From Paracidovorax wautersii (lineage in GTDB: Bacteria > Pseudomonadota > Gammaproteobacteria > Burkholderiales > Burkholderiaceae_C), in the NCBI RefSeq assembly GCF_900113035.1, contig NZ_FONX01000001.1:186001-250000 (forward strand): DNA of 64,000 nucleotides, in the 5' to 3' direction. Shown here piece by piece: positions 27,258 to 40,024 of the stretch. How positions within the stretch are numbered: position 1 is the first letter of the stretch; each line of letters starts with the position of its first letter. Position numbers and translations under genes: made by a program. The notes under the pieces were generated by a model, which was not told the DNA's origin, did no database searches, and worked only from the letters and a program-made list of their open reading frames with translations.

Positions 27258-27635
27258 TGGTGGAGCTGGCGGGAATTGAACCCGCGTCCGCAAGCCTTCT
27301 TCGGGCAGATCTACATGTTTAGCGGTCTGATTTGGATCTCACCTCGGTCATCGCGCAGCCGCACGCTATGACAAAGGCCAGTGCCCTTGAATCTTGCTCC
27401 CAACCAAGGCACCCGGTTTGAAGCCAGCTGACGTGAATTACCTTGCAGCCGGGAGGTCTTGCGACCCCCTTGCCCAGCCCATCAGCGTGCTGTTGCAAGG
27501 CTCACCGGTATTAAGCGGCGAGTGCGAAACGTTCGTCGTTTGCAGTTAGTTTGTTGAATGCAGATTTACGAGCGCCAATCAAGCTCGACATGCACCACAC
27601 CGATTCCGAACCCACGTCGAAACCAGGGCAGCCCC
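27258..27635 (-). ncRNA. ssrA: Transfer-messenger RNA (tmRNA)
   Basis: The minus strand starts GGGGCTGCCCTGGTTTCGAC at 27635 and ends in the tRNA-like GCGGGTTCAATTCCCGCC arm with CCA at 27258, giving about 378 bases. It rescues stalled ribosomes with SmpB. The tag reading frame at 27543-27511 encodes ANDERFALAA followed by a stop, preceded by the resume codon GCA; this tag is typical of Comamonadaceae. Its 5' and 3' ends pair to form the acceptor stem. It is transcribed from a promoter inside the end of gph. Confidence 0.97.
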
Positions 27636-27644
27636 AGAGTTCGT

Positions 27645-27671
27645 ATTTTAGTCCGGCCCCAGCAATTTCAA
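27645..27671 (-). promoter_or_regulatory. ssrA promoter embedded in the end of gph
   Basis: On the minus strand TTGAAA (27671-27666) and TAAAAT (27650-27645) lie 15 bases apart, nine bases before the tmRNA 5' end. TAAAAT includes the gph stop codon and TTGAAA is inside gph codons. The spacing is a little short of the ideal 17, but the position fits. Confidence 0.6.
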
Positions 27672-28322
27672 GAGCTCGTCCGGAGAATTAATCATCGCGT
27701 CCGCGCCCCAGGCCGAAGGCGTCTTCGTCCCCAGATAGCCATAGACGGCCGCCACGGTCTTCATGCCGGCGGCCTCGCCGGCCACGATGTCCCGCTCGTC
27801 GTCGCCCACATAGATGCAGCTGCTGGGCTCCACGCCGAGCCGGCGGGCGGCCTCCAGGAGCGGCTCCGGGTGCGGCTTGGAATGGGGGGTCGTGTCTCCG
27901 CTCACCACGGCGCCGGCACCCCGCAGAAGCGGCATGGCCTGGATCAGCGGCTGCGTGAACCGCGTGGCCTTGTTGGTGACGATGCCCCAGGGCAAGCCAC
28001 GCTCTTCGATCTGCGCGATCATCTGCGCGATGCCCGGGAAGACGTCCGTTCGCTCCAGGATGCAGGCTTCGTAGTTGGCGAAGAACGCATCGCGCAGCTC
28101 CACGAAATCAGGATGCTCGGGCGTGATGCCGAACGCCACGGAGAGCATGCCCCGGGCCCCTGCCCCGGCGAGCGGCCGGTATTGCTCCAGCGGCAGCGAA
28201 GGCAAGCCACGCTCCACGCGCAGTTTGTCGGCCGCGGCACCCAGATCGGGCGCGCTATCCACCAAGGTGCCGTCCAGATCGAACAGCACGGCACGCACCC
28301 CTTGGAACGCTGGCTTACTCAT
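27648..28322 (-). CDS. gph: Phosphoglycolate phosphatase
   Basis: HAD-superfamily phosphatase of 224 residues. Motif I is FDLDGTLVDSAPDL, motif II falls in IVTNKA, the lysine in SKPHPEPLLEAA, and motif IV in YVGDDERDI. It dephosphorylates 2-phosphoglycolate formed during DNA repair or oxygenase reactions; other HAD phosphatases cannot be wholly excluded. Its start overlaps the ubiG stop by four bases (ATGA), the common ubiG-gph pair. Its last codons hold the ssrA promoter and use unusually A+T-rich codons (ATT AAT TCT, TTG AAA TTG). Confidence 0.93.
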   Translation of the reverse strand: MSKPAFQGVRAVLFDLDGTLVDSAPDLGAAADKLRVERGLPSLPLEQYRPLAGAGARGMLSVAFGITPEHPDFVELRDAFFANYEACILERTDVFPGIAQMIAQIEERGLPWGIVTNKATRFTQPLIQAMPLLRGAGAVVSGDTTPHSKPHPEPLLEAARRLGVEPSSCIYVGDDERDIVAGEAAGMKTVAAVYGYLGTKTPSAWGADAMINSPDELLKLLGPD

Positions 28323-29032
28323 TGCGCCGGACGCCGCGTGGCGAAAAGATAGTTCACACTGGTGTCATCACTCAGCCAGTAGCGACCCGTCAGCGGGTTG
28401 TGCTCCAGGCCTCGCGTCTGCGAGACATCCAGACCGGACTGCCTGCAAGCCAGGGCCAGTTCGCGAGGCTTGAGGAACTTGGCGTACTCGTGCGTGCCCT
28501 TGGGCAGCATCTTCAGCACGTATTCCGCACCGACGATGGCCAGCATGAAAGCCTTGGCATTGCGGTTGATGGTCGAGAAGAAGACCCATCCGCCCGGCTT
28601 GACGAGTTGCGCACAGGCCCGCACCACCGATTCGGGCTGGGGAACGTGCTCCAGCATTTCCATGCAGGTCACGATGTCGAAGGACGCGGGGCGCTCTTGT
28701 GCAAGGGCCTCCACGCTGATCTCACGATACTGTATCCGCGGTGTTTCAGCTTCGAGCGCATGCAACTGCGCAACGCGCAGCGCCTTGGTCGCCAGGTCGA
28801 TGCCCGTCACGTCCGCGCCGCGCCGCGCCATGGAATCGGACAGGATGCCGCCGCCACAGCCCACGTCGAGCACGGCCTTGCCGTTCAGCGACGCGAGTTG
28901 GTCGATCCAGTCGAGACGCAGTGGATTGATCTGGTGCAGTGGCTTGAATTCGCTCTCTGCATCCCACCAGCGGTGTGCCAATTCGGAAAACTTGGCCAGT
29001 TCGGCCGGGTCTGCATTCAGATGTTCGCTCAT
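28319..29032 (-). CDS. ubiG: Ubiquinone biosynthesis O-methyltransferase UbiG
   Basis: SAM-dependent methyltransferase of 237 residues with motif I VLDVGCGGGILSDSMARRGA and family segments DAESEFKPLHQINPLRLDWI and FFSTINRNAKAFMLAIVGAEY. It carries out both O-methylations of ubiquinone synthesis at the membrane. It overlaps gph downstream by four bases and lies on the same strand as the OmpA-family gene, but a terminator separates the two, so it likely has its own promoter in the 83-base gap. Confidence 0.97.
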   Translation of the reverse strand: MSEHLNADPAELAKFSELAHRWWDAESEFKPLHQINPLRLDWIDQLASLNGKAVLDVGCGGGILSDSMARRGADVTGIDLATKALRVAQLHALEAETPRIQYREISVEALAQERPASFDIVTCMEMLEHVPQPESVVRACAQLVKPGGWVFFSTINRNAKAFMLAIVGAEYVLKMLPKGTHEYAKFLKPRELALACRQSGLDVSQTRGLEHNPLTGRYWLSDDTSVNYLFATRRPAQ

Positions 29033-29066
29033 GGCCAGGATTGTCCCATCAGAAAAACGCGGGCAT

Positions 29067-29095
29067 AAAAAAAGCCCCGTTGCCGGGGCTTTTTT
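29067..29095 (-). terminator. Intrinsic terminator of the OmpA-family gene
   Basis: On the minus strand the GCCCCG/CGGGGC stem with a four-base loop is followed by seven T. It sits between the OmpA-family gene and ubiG. Confidence 0.85.
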
Positions 29096-29115
29096 CCAGA
29101 TCGAATGGATATCGA

Positions 29116-29775
29116 TTACTTGGCAGCGGCACGGGTGCCGACCACTTCGATTTCCACGCGACGGTTCTTGGCGCGACCTTCCTTGGTCTTGTTGCTGGCG
29201 ATAGGCTGCTTCTCGCCCTTGCCTTCGGTGTACACGCGGTTCTTTTCGATGCCCTTGGACACCAGGTAAGCCTTCACGGCTTCAGCGCGGCGCACGGACA
29301 GCTTCTGGTTGTAAGCCTCGGTACCGATGGAGTCGGTGTGACCCACGGCGATGATGACTTCCAGGTTGATGCCCTTGACCTTGGAGACCAGGTCGTCCAG
29401 CTTGGCCTTGCCTTCGGGCTTCAGGACGGACTTGTCGAAGTCGAAGAAGGCGTCAGCTGCGTAGGTGACCTTGGAAGCCACTGCAGGAGCGGGAGCCGGT
29501 GCCGGAGCAGGTGCGGGGGCGACTGCAGGAGCAGGAGCGGGAGCAGCAGCCTGAACAACCAGAGCGCCGTCGCAGCCAGCAGCGGCCGTGGCGGGGGTCC
29601 AGTTGGCATCGCGCCAGCACAGTTCGTTGGTGCCGTTCTTCCACACCAGCTCGCCGCTGCCGTTTTGCCAGTTGTCGACAACCTTGCCGCCGTCTGCTGC
29701 CTTCACTTGAGCGCCAGCCGAGGTCGCGATCACGGCAGAGGCCAACAACATCGCCACTTTGTTCAGTTTCTTCAT
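29116..29775 (-). CDS. OmpA-family outer membrane/peptidoglycan-binding protein
   Basis: Protein of 219 residues with a signal peptide (MKKLNKVAMLLASAVIATSAGA). After a short globular part with LVWKNGTNELCWRD and one later cysteine comes a Pro-Ala linker (APAPAP repeats, about residues 75-100). The C-terminal OmpA domain follows, with FFDFDKSVLKPEGKAKLDDL, the peptidoglycan-binding HTDSIGTEAYNQKLSVRRAE, and NRRVEIEV. It anchors the outer membrane to the cell wall; the small N-terminal part is not an eight-stranded OmpA barrel. AGGAGA precedes ATG 29775. Confidence 0.94.
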   Translation of the reverse strand: MKKLNKVAMLLASAVIATSAGAQVKAADGGKVVDNWQNGSGELVWKNGTNELCWRDANWTPATAAAGCDGALVVQAAAPAPAPAVAPAPAPAPAPAPAVASKVTYAADAFFDFDKSVLKPEGKAKLDDLVSKVKGINLEVIIAVGHTDSIGTEAYNQKLSVRRAEAVKAYLVSKGIEKNRVYTEGKGEKQPIASNKTKEGRAKNRRVEIEVVGTRAAAK

Positions 29776-29999
29776 GGTTCTCCTCTTGGGGAAAAAGCCG
29801 CAGCCGCGCTGCGAATCAGGGACGTCGTCAGTGACCATCACTAAAAACGTTGATTTGATTGTGCCATACGTAACAACCCAAAGGCGGGTTCGACCGGGTG
29901 GGTGCCGTAGGACAGAAGCGCAATGGGCCGGATATGTTGCGAAGCCGCGACAGACGCTTGGAACTAAAATGAATCTTTACTGTCGCCACCCCAGCCGCC

Positions 30000-32675
<2,676 letters not shown>

Positions 32676-32728
32676 GCCCCGCGCCGCACCGGCAGCGCCC
32701 GCCACAGGGCGCCGCCGGAAGAGCGCTA

Positions 32729-32785
32729 CTTTATTGATAGCTGCAAGCGCTGATGCATCAAGCGCTGCAGGCCATTTTCATTCGC
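32729..32785 (+). repeat. Dispersed ATAGC-type palindromic element
   Basis: ACTTTATTGATAGCTGC precedes an imperfect palindrome at 32741-32770 (CTGCAAGCGCTGATGCATC then AAGCGCTGCAG), then GGCCATTTTCATTC. It lies between gyrA and serC and matches the other ATAGCTGC elements in the window. Confidence 0.65.
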
Positions 32786-32796
32786 AAGCACCGACC

Positions 32797-33906
32797 ATGA
32801 ACCGCCCCTACAACTTCTCCGCCGGCCCGGCCGCCATTCCCGTCGAAGTGCTGCAGCAGGCTGCGGCGGAGATGCTCGACTGGCAGGGCAGCGGCATGAG
32901 CGTGATGGAGATGAGCCACCGCGGCAAGGAATTCATCTCGATCTACGAGCAGGCCGAGGCCGATCTGCGCGAGCTGCTCGCCGTGCCGCCGGAATTCAAG
33001 ATCCTCTTCATGCAGGGCGGCGGCCTGGCCGAGAACGCCATCGTGCCACTGAACCTCTCGCGCGCCGCCACCGTCGATATGGTGCTGACCGGCAGCTGGA
33101 GCCAGAAGTCGCAGAAGGAAGCGCGCAAGTACGCGGCCGAAGTGCACGTGGCGGCCTCCGGCGAAGCCAGCGGCTTCACCACCCTGCCCGACCCCGCCAC
33201 CTGGCAGCTGAGCCGCGGCGCGAGCTACCTGCACCTGTGCAGCAACGAGACCATCCACGGCGTCGAATTCCACGAGCTGCCCGACCTGAAGGCCCTGGGC
33301 AGCGACGCGCCGCTGGTCATCGACTTCTCCTCGCACGTCGCATCGCGCCCGGTCGATTGGTCGCGCGTGGGCCTGGCCTTCGGCGGCGCGCAGAAGAACC
33401 TGGGCCCGGCCGGGCTCACGCTGGTCATCGTGCGCGAGGACCTGCTGGGCCACGCCCTGCCCGCCTGCCCCAGCGCCTTCGACTACAAGACCGTGGCCGA
33501 CAACCAGTCGATGTTCAACACCCCGCCGACCTGGGGCATCTACATCGCGGGCCTGACCTTCCAGTGGCTCAAGCGCCAGCGCGAGGGCGACGCCACCGGC
33601 GTGGCCGCCATCGAGCGCCGCAACATCGCCAAGGCCGACCGGCTCTACGGCTACATCGACCAGTCGCAGCTCTACCTGAACAAGGTGGCCGCGAACGCGC
33701 GCTCGCGCATGAACATTCCCTTCTTCCTGCGCGACGAGTCGCGCAACGACGCCTTCCTGGCCGGCGCCAAGCAGCGCGGCCTGCTGCAGCTCAAGGGCCA
33801 CAAGTCCGTGGGCGGCATGCGCGCCAGCCTCTACAACGCCATGCCGATGGAAGGCGTCGAGGCACTGATCGCCTACCTGCAGGAATTCGAGCGGCAGCAC
33901 GCCTGA
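32797..33906 (+). CDS. serC: Phosphoserine aminotransferase
   Basis: PLP enzyme of 369 residues, making O-phosphoserine (and the pyridoxine precursor) from phosphohydroxypyruvate. It begins [18 protein letters not shown], and the PLP lysine is K200 in [16 protein letters not shown] and the C-terminal [12 protein letters not shown] are family motifs. It opens the run serC-pheA-tyrA-aroA/cmk-rpsA and may be cotranscribed with pheA, 52 bases downstream. ATG 32797 is chosen because the family N-terminus starts there. Confidence 0.98.
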   Translation: MNRPYNFSAGPAAIPVEVLQQAAAEMLDWQGSGMSVMEMSHRGKEFISIYEQAEADLRELLAVPPEFKILFMQGGGLAENAIVPLNLSRAATVDMVLTGSWSQKSQKEARKYAAEVHVAASGEASGFTTLPDPATWQLSRGASYLHLCSNETIHGVEFHELPDLKALGSDAPLVIDFSSHVASRPVDWSRVGLAFGGAQKNLGPAGLTLVIVREDLLGHALPACPSAFDYKTVADNQSMFNTPPTWGIYIAGLTFQWLKRQREGDATGVAAIERRNIAKADRLYGYIDQSQLYLNKVAANARSRMNIPFFLRDESRNDAFLAGAKQRGLLQLKGHKSVGGMRASLYNAMPMEGVEALIAYLQEFERQHA

Positions 33907-33958
33907 AGCCTCCGCGCCTCGCCCCACCCGCCCGCTCACGCCGCCCCACACACACCCG

Positions 33959-35059
33959 ATGTCCACCACCCCGCAAGCCTCCTCCGATCTCGCCAGCCTG
34001 CGCGTGCAGATCGACCACATCGACCAGCAACTGCTCACCCTGCTCAACCAGCGCGCCCTGGTGGCCGAGCAGGTCGGCGAGGTCAAGAAGCGCGAAGGCA
34101 CGCCCTTCTTCCGCCCCGACCGCGTGGCGCAGGTCATCGACAAGATCCAGACCGCCAACCCCGGCCCGCTCAAGGGCCCGCACGTGGCCGCCATCTGGCG
34201 CGAGATCATGTCCGCCTGCCTGGCGCTCGAAGCGCCCCAGCGCGTGGCCGTGCTGGGCCCGGCAGGCACCTTCTGCGAACAGGCCGCCGTCGAATTCTTC
34301 GGCGGCGCGGCCGACCTGATGTATTGCGCCAACTTCGACGAGGTGTTCCACGCCACGGCCGCCGGCAGCGCGCAGTACGGCGTGGTGGGCGTGGAGAACT
34401 CGGTCGAGGGCGTGGTCACGCGCTCGCTCGACCTCTTCCTGCACACGCCCTGCCATGTGGTGGGCGAAGTCAGCCTGCTGGTGCGCCACAACCTGCTGCG
34501 CCAGTCGAACTCGCTCGACGGCATCGAGGCCGTGCTGGCCCATCCGCAAGCGCTGGCGCAGTGCCAGAGCTGGCTCTCCAAGCACCTGCCGCATGCCGAG
34601 CGCCGCCCGGTCTCCAGCAATGCCGAGGGCGCGCGCCTGGCCGCCACCAACCCGGCCTGGGCCGGCATCGCCAGCGAGCGCGCCGCCTCGCAGTTCGGCC
34701 TGCACATCGTCTCGCACGCCATCCAGGACGACGCCTACAACCGCACCCGCTTCGCCGTCATCTGCCTGCCGCACACGCTGCCCACGCCGCCGGCCAGCGG
34801 CAAGGACTGCACCAGCCTCGTCATCTCCGTGCCCAACCAGCCCGGCGCGGTGCACGACCTGCTGGTGCCGCTCAAGAAGCACGGCGTGTCGATGACGCGC
34901 TTCGAATCGCGCCCGGCGCGCACCGGCCAGTGGGAGTACTACTTCTACATCGACCTCGACGGCCATCCCTCGCAGCCGCATGTCGGCCGTGCGCTGGAAG
35001 AGCTGCGCAGCCTCTGCGCGTTCTACAAGGTGCTGGGCTCGTATCCGGTGGCGCCATGA
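33959..35059 (+). CDS. pheA: Bifunctional chorismate mutase/prephenate dehydratase
   Basis: P-protein of 366 residues. Chorismate mutase (AroQ) lies at about 10-95 (LRVQIDHIDQQLLTLLNQRA), prephenate dehydratase at about 100-275 (VAVLGPAGTFCEQAA, VGVENSVEGVV), and an ACT domain at about 285-360 with the phenylalanine-feedback motif FESRPARTGQWEYYFYIDLD. It converts chorismate to phenylpyruvate. It sits between serC and tyrA in the aromatic amino acid cluster. Confidence 0.98.
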   Translation: MSTTPQASSDLASLRVQIDHIDQQLLTLLNQRALVAEQVGEVKKREGTPFFRPDRVAQVIDKIQTANPGPLKGPHVAAIWREIMSACLALEAPQRVAVLGPAGTFCEQAAVEFFGGAADLMYCANFDEVFHATAAGSAQYGVVGVENSVEGVVTRSLDLFLHTPCHVVGEVSLLVRHNLLRQSNSLDGIEAVLAHPQALAQCQSWLSKHLPHAERRPVSSNAEGARLAATNPAWAGIASERAASQFGLHIVSHAIQDDAYNRTRFAVICLPHTLPTPPASGKDCTSLVISVPNQPGAVHDLLVPLKKHGVSMTRFESRPARTGQWEYYFYIDLDGHPSQPHVGRALEELRSLCAFYKVLGSYPVAP

Positions 35060-35101
35060 GCCGGGGCGCAGTCGCAGGCCGCCCGCAAACGCGAGGCGGC
35101 C

Positions 35102-35989
35102 ATGTTTGAACAGCTCGGCCTCATCGGCTGCGGGCTGATGGGCGGCTCCTTCGCGCTGGCGCTCAAGAAAGCCGGGCTGGTCAAGCGCGTGGTGGGCTAC
35201 AGCAAGTCGCCCTCCACCACCGACCGGGCCCGGCAGCTGGGCGTGATCGACGTCGAGGCGCCCTCCGCCCTGCTGGCCGCTGCCGGCGCCGACATCGTGC
35301 TGCTGGCCGTGCCCGTGGCCGCGACGCAAGACACGCTCAAGGCGATCAAGCACCTGGTCACGCCGCAGATGCTGGTCATGGACGTGGGCTCCACCAAGAC
35401 CGACGTGGTGCACGCCGCGCGCCAGGCCCTGCGCGACCGGGTCGGCTCCTTCGTGCCGGCCCACCCGGTCACGGGGCGCGAAGTCTCGGGCGTCGAATAT
35501 GCCGATGCGGATCTCTACCAAGGCCGGCAGGTCATCCTGACGCCGACGGAGCGCACCCTGTCCGCGCAGCTGCAGAAGGCCGAGAGCGTGTGGACCGCGC
35601 TGGGCTGCCGCGTGCAGAGCATGTCGCCCGAATCGCACGACACCGCCTTCGCCGCCATCAGCCACCTGCCCCACATGCTGGCCTTCGCCATGATGAACGG
35701 CATCACGGCCCAGGCCGAGGGCGAGACCTTCCTCTCGGTCGCAGGCCCGGGCTTTCGCGACTTCACCCGCATCGCCGCCGGCGACGCCAAGATGTGGCGC
35801 GACATCCTGCTGGCCAACCGCGACGAGCTGCTGGCGCAGTCGGCCCACTTCCGCCAGGCCCTGACCGACTTCGAGCAGGCCGTCCAGCAAGGCGACGGCC
35901 AGGCCATCGAAAACCTCATCACCCTGGCCAGCGAAACCCGCGCCCACTGGCGCATGGGCGCGCAGCGCACGCACAAAGCCGTCTCCTGA
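35102..35989 (+). CDS. tyrA: Prephenate dehydrogenase
   Basis: NAD-dependent enzyme of 295 residues for tyrosine synthesis. The nucleotide motif is [16 protein letters not shown], then [12 protein letters not shown], the catalytic-histidine region [12 protein letters not shown] and [10 protein letters not shown]. It has no chorismate mutase domain; that lies in PheA. Its stop and the aroA start share a base (TGATG), so expression is coupled. Confidence 0.97.
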   Translation: MFEQLGLIGCGLMGGSFALALKKAGLVKRVVGYSKSPSTTDRARQLGVIDVEAPSALLAAAGADIVLLAVPVAATQDTLKAIKHLVTPQMLVMDVGSTKTDVVHAARQALRDRVGSFVPAHPVTGREVSGVEYADADLYQGRQVILTPTERTLSAQLQKAESVWTALGCRVQSMSPESHDTAFAAISHLPHMLAFAMMNGITAQAEGETFLSVAGPGFRDFTRIAAGDAKMWRDILLANRDELLAQSAHFRQALTDFEQAVQQGDGQAIENLITLASETRAHWRMGAQRTHKAVS

Positions 35990-38016
35990 TGTACACCACC
36001 GCCTTTCTCGATCTCCCCCCTCTCGCCACGGCGGCCGGCAGCGTGCAGCTGCCGGGCTCCAAGAGCATTTCCAACCGCGTGCTGCTGCTGGCGGCGCTGA
36101 GCGAAGGCACGACCGAGGTCCACGACCTGCTGGCCTCCGACGACACCCGCGTCATGCTGGACGGCCTGCGCCAGATCGGCTGCGGCGTGCAGCAGACAGG
36201 CAGCACGGTGCGCATCACCGGCCTGGGCGAGCGCGCGCCGCAGTCGCCCCAGAAGCTCTTCCTGGGCAATGCCGGCACGGCCATGCGCCCGCTGACGGCG
36301 GCGCTGGCGCTGCTGGGCGGCGAATTCGAGCTCTCCGGCGTGCCGCGCATGCACGAGCGCCCCATCGGCGACCTGGTGGCCGCGCTGCGCCAGCTCGGCT
36401 GCCGCATCGACTACCTGGGCAACGACGGCTTTCCGCCGCTGCGCATCGCCCATGCGGACGGCGTTCCGGCCCTGGCGCTGGACCAGCCCATCCAGGTCCG
36501 CGGCGACGTCTCCAGCCAGTTCCTGACCGCCCTGCTCATGGCCCTGCCGCTGGTGGCGCGCACGCAGGACGTGGTGATCGACGTAGTGGGCGAACTCATC
36601 TCGCGCCCCTACATCCACATCACGCTGGAGCTGCTGGCGCGCTTCGGCATCGCCGTGCGGCACGACCAGTGGCAGCGTTTCACCATCCCCGCCGGCAGCA
36701 AGTACCGCTCGCCGGGCAGCATCCACGTCGAGGCGGATGCTTCCTCCGCCAGCTATTTCATCGCGCTGGGCGCGCTCGCGGCGGGTGCTGACGGGGCCGA
36801 AGGCCTGCAGGTCCTGGGCGTGGGCCGGGATTCGATCCAGGGCGACATCCGCTTCGTCGAAGCCGCCCAGGCCATGGGCGCAGAGGTCGAAAGCGGCCCC
36901 AACTGGCTGCGCATCCGCCGCGGCGCCTGGCCGCTCAAGGCCATCGACCTGGACTGCAACCACATCCCCGACGCCGCCATGACGCTGGCCGTGATGGCGC
37001 TCTATGCCGACGGCACCACCACGCTGCGCAACATCGCCAGCTGGCGCGTGAAGGAAACCGACCGCATCGCCGCCATGGCCACCGAGCTGCGCAAGCTGGG
37101 CGCCACGGTGGAAGAAGGCCCGGACTTCATCCGCGTGACGCCGCTCGCCACGCCGGCCGACTGGCGCGCCGCCAGCATCCACACCTACGACGACCACCGC
37201 GTGGCGATGTGCTTTTCGCTCGCGGCGTTCAACCCGGCTGGGCTGCCCGTGCGCATCCTCGATCCGCAGTGCGTCGCCAAGACCTTCCCGGATTATTTCG
37301 AGGCCCTGTTCTCGGTCGCCCGGACGCCCACCGCCCGCATTCCGGTGATCTGCATCGACGGCCCCACGGCCTCGGGCAAGGGCACCGTGGCCGCCGCCGT
37401 GGCCGAACGCCTGGGCTACCGCTTCCTCGATTCGGGCGCCATGTACCGCATCACCGCCCTGGCCGCCACGCGGGCGGGCCTGCTGATCGACGCCGGGCAC
37501 GAAGCGCGCATCGCCGCCCTGGCGCGCGCCCTGCCCGTGCGCTTCGAGGCCGGCCGCATCTGGCTGGGCGAAGACGACGTGACCGATGCCATCCGCACCG
37601 AAGAGGCCGGCATGAACGCCTCGCGCGTGTCCGCCCTGCCCCAGGTGCGCGAGGCGCTGGTCGAGCTGCAGCACAGCTTCCAGCGCCTGCCGGGCCTGGT
37701 GGCGGACGGCCGCGACATGGGCACGGTGATCTTCCCCGAGGCCCCGCTCAAGGTCTATCTGACGGCCAGCGCCGCCTGCCGCGCCGAGCGCCGCCATAAA
37801 CAATTGATTTCAAAGGGAATTTCGGCTAACATAGACGACCTTCGCGCCGACTTGGAGGCGCGCGATGCCCGGGACAGTTCCCGCAGCGTCGCGCCGCTCA
37901 AGCCCGCGCAGGATGCCCTGGTGCTGGACAACTCCCTGCTGACGATCGACGAGGCCGTCGAGCAGGTGGTCGCTTGGTGGCAGGAGCGCCAGCCCTTTTC
38001 TGCAACGCAGCACTGA
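35989..38016 (+). CDS. aroA-cmk: Fused EPSP synthase/cytidylate kinase
   Basis: One reading frame of 675 residues encodes two enzymes. Residues 1 to about 440 are 3-phosphoshikimate 1-carboxyvinyltransferase ([25 protein letters not shown], the [18 protein letters not shown] motif). From about 449 onward is cytidylate kinase ([16 protein letters not shown]-loop, [27 protein letters not shown]). The first makes EPSP for aromatic synthesis and the second phosphorylates CMP/dCMP. Fusions of this kind are known in Comamonadaceae. The last third contains an A+T-rich segment that looks like an internal rpsA promoter. It starts in the TGATG of tyrA. Confidence 0.96.
   Translation: MYTTAFLDLPPLATAAGSVQLPGSKSISNRVLLLAALSEGTTEVHDLLASDDTRVMLDGLRQIGCGVQQTGSTVRITGLGERAPQSPQKLFLGNAGTAMRPLTAALALLGGEFELSGVPRMHERPIGDLVAALRQLGCRIDYLGNDGFPPLRIAHADGVPALALDQPIQVRGDVSSQFLTALLMALPLVARTQDVVIDVVGELISRPYIHITLELLARFGIAVRHDQWQRFTIPAGSKYRSPGSIHVEADASSASYFIALGALAAGADGAEGLQVLGVGRDSIQGDIRFVEAAQAMGAEVESGPNWLRIRRGAWPLKAIDLDCNHIPDAAMTLAVMALYADGTTTLRNIASWRVKETDRIAAMATELRKLGATVEEGPDFIRVTPLATPADWRAASIHTYDDHRVAMCFSLAAFNPAGLPVRILDPQCVAKTFPDYFEALFSVARTPTARIPVICIDGPTASGKGTVAAAVAERLGYRFLDSGAMYRITALAATRAGLLIDAGHEARIAALARALPVRFEAGRIWLGEDDVTDAIRTEEAGMNASRVSALPQVREALVELQHSFQRLPGLVADGRDMGTVIFPEAPLKVYLTASAACRAERRHKQLISKGISANIDDLRADLEARDARDSSRSVAPLKPAQDALVLDNSLLTIDEAVEQVVAWWQERQPFSATQH
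37804..37832 (+). promoter_or_regulatory. Internal promoter for rpsA within cmk
   Basis: TTGATT (37804-37809) and TAACAT (37827-37832) lie exactly 17 bases apart inside cmk codons for [12 protein letters not shown]. The codons here are strikingly A+T-rich against the gene's G/C third-position bias. The rpsA leader would be about 360 bases. Confidence 0.55.
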
Positions 38017-38200
38017 GGCCGGCACCCGCAGGGTCTCGTCGCCCTGCACCGAGGCCCACCAAGCCGGCGTCGCGCCATACGCGCCCGGCCCCCGTGGTTT
38101 TCAACCTAACCGCGGCTCCCCGCCGCAAAACCTCCGCAGGCAGTCTTAGAAACGGTGGCAATGGTGCTCCCGGAAACCTGTTTGCGGCTCTAGGAAATAC

Positions 38201-39889
38201 ATGTCTGAATCTTTTGCCGCCCTTTTTGAAGAGTCGTTGTCGCGCACCGAAATGCGCCCCGGCGAAGTCATCACCGCGGAAGTCGTGCGCGTCGAGCACA
38301 ACTTCGTCGTGGTGAACGCAGGCCTCAAGTCCGAAGCCTACGTGCCGCTGGAAGAGTTCAAGAACGACAAGGGCGAAGTGGAAGTCCAGGTCGGCGACTT
38401 CGTCTCCGTGGCCATCGGCTCCATCGAAAACGGCTACGGCGACACCATCCTGTCGCGTGACACCGCCAAGCGTCTGGCCTCCTGGCTGGCGCTGGAAAAG
38501 GCCCTGGAATCCGGCGAATTCGTCACCGGCACGACCAGCGGCAAGGTCAAGGGCGGCCTGACGGTGCTGGTCAACGGCATCCGCGCCTTCCTGCCCGGCT
38601 CCCTGATCGACACCCGTCCGATCAAGGACCTGACCCCCTACGAGAACAAGACCCTGGAATTCAAGGTCATCAAGCTCGACCGCAAGCGCAACAACGTGGT
38701 GCTGAGCCGCCGCGCCGTGGTGGAAGCCTCCATGGGCGAAGAGCGCGCCAAGCTGATGGAAACCCTCAAGGAAGGCTCCATCGTCCAAGGCGTGGTCAAG
38801 AACATCACCGAATACGGTGCGTTCGTGGACCTGGGCGGCATCGACGGCCTGCTGCACATCACCGACATGGCATGGCGCCGCGTGCGTCACCCCTCCGAAG
38901 TGGTGACGGCTGGCCAGGAAATCACGGCCAAGATCCTGAAGTTCGACACCGAGAAGAACCGTGTCTCGCTGGGTCTGAAGCAAATGGGCGACGATCCCTG
39001 GATGGGCGTCTCGCGCCGCTACCCCCAAGGCACCCGCCTGTTCGGCAAGGTCACGAACATCGCCGACTACGGCGCGTTCGTGGAACTGGAACCCGGCATC
39101 GAAGGCCTGGTCCACGTGTCCGAAATGGACTGGACGAACAAGAACATCGCTCCTTCCAAGCTCGTGTCGCTGGGTGACGAAGTCGAAGTCATGGTCCTCG
39201 AGATCGACGAAGACAAGCGCCGTATCAGCCTGGGCATGAAGCAGTGCAAGGCCAACCCGTGGCAAGAGTTCGCCCAGAACACCAAGCGCGGCGACCGCGT
39301 GAAGGGCCCGATCAAGTCGATCACCGACTTCGGCGTGTTCGTGGGTCTGGCTGCCGGCATCGACGGCCTGGTTCACCTGTCCGACCTGTCCTGGAACGAG
39401 CCCGGCGAAGCCGCCGTGCGCAACTACAAGAAGGGCCAGGAAGTCGAAGCCATCGTGCTGGCCGTGGACGTGGACCGCGAACGCATCTCCCTGGGCATCA
39501 AGCAGCTCGACGGCGACCCGTTCACCACCTTCGTGACGGTGAACGACAAGGGCCAGACGGTGACCGGCAAGGTCAAGACCGTCGATGCCCGCGGCGCTGA
39601 AATCGACCTGGGCGAAGACATCGTCGGCTACCTGCGCGCTTCGGAAATCTCCCGCGACCGCGTGGAAGATGCCCGCAACGTGCTGAAGGAAGGCGACGAA
39701 GTCACGGCCGTGGTGGTGAACGTGGATCGCAAGACCCGCAACATCCAGCTGTCGATCAAGCAAAAGGACATGGCCGACGAACAAGGCGCCATGGCCAGCC
39801 TGTCGCAGCAATCGAGCCGCGAAAGCGCCGGTACGACCAGCCTGGGCGCCCTGCTGCGCGCCAAGCTGGACAACAACTCCGACAAGTAA
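38201..39889 (+). CDS. rpsA: 30S ribosomal protein S1
   Basis: S1 protein of 562 residues with six S1 RNA-binding domains, for example [60 protein letters not shown] and [20 protein letters not shown]. It helps unfold and recruit mRNA on the 30S subunit. Codon use is strongly biased, as expected for a highly expressed gene. TAGGAAA precedes the ATG by four bases. Order cmk-rpsA-ihfB is classical, and a terminator follows the gene. Confidence 0.99.
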   Translation: MSESFAALFEESLSRTEMRPGEVITAEVVRVEHNFVVVNAGLKSEAYVPLEEFKNDKGEVEVQVGDFVSVAIGSIENGYGDTILSRDTAKRLASWLALEKALESGEFVTGTTSGKVKGGLTVLVNGIRAFLPGSLIDTRPIKDLTPYENKTLEFKVIKLDRKRNNVVLSRRAVVEASMGEERAKLMETLKEGSIVQGVVKNITEYGAFVDLGGIDGLLHITDMAWRRVRHPSEVVTAGQEITAKILKFDTEKNRVSLGLKQMGDDPWMGVSRRYPQGTRLFGKVTNIADYGAFVELEPGIEGLVHVSEMDWTNKNIAPSKLVSLGDEVEVMVLEIDEDKRRISLGMKQCKANPWQEFAQNTKRGDRVKGPIKSITDFGVFVGLAAGIDGLVHLSDLSWNEPGEAAVRNYKKGQEVEAIVLAVDVDRERISLGIKQLDGDPFTTFVTVNDKGQTVTGKVKTVDARGAEIDLGEDIVGYLRASEISRDRVEDARNVLKEGDEVTAVVVNVDRKTRNIQLSIKQKDMADEQGAMASLSQQSSRESAGTTSLGALLRAKLDNNSDK

Positions 39890-39949
39890 GCCGGAGCAGC
39901 CTCACTAGCAGGCTCAAACCCGCCGGCGCCCAGCGTCGGCGGGCCGCAG

Positions 39950-39976
39950 CGGGCGCCTCGGGCGCCCGTATTTTTT
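39950..39976 (+). terminator. Intrinsic terminator of rpsA
   Basis: CGGGCGCC and GGCGCCCG pair around TCG and are followed by TATTTTTT. A second G+C-rich hairpin (CCGCCGGCG with CGTCGGCGG) lies just before it at about 39920-39943. Confidence 0.8.
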
Positions 39977-40024
39977 GGCAGATCCTGCACTGCCGACGGT
40001 TCTGCAAAGAAGCCCTCCATTCCC

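Noticed and set aside
29455-29545. Pro-Ala repeats in the OmpA-family protein, considered as a frameshift or tandem-repeat artefact.
   Set aside because: The frame is intact, a Pro-Ala linker before the OmpA domain is normal for the family, and both flanking domains are complete.
35590-38016. Longer 808-codon reading for aroA-cmk and other extended starts (gudD operon frames, trpB-like overlaps).
   Set aside because: The extension lies inside tyrA in another frame. The start shared with the tyrA stop fits the AroA N-terminus.
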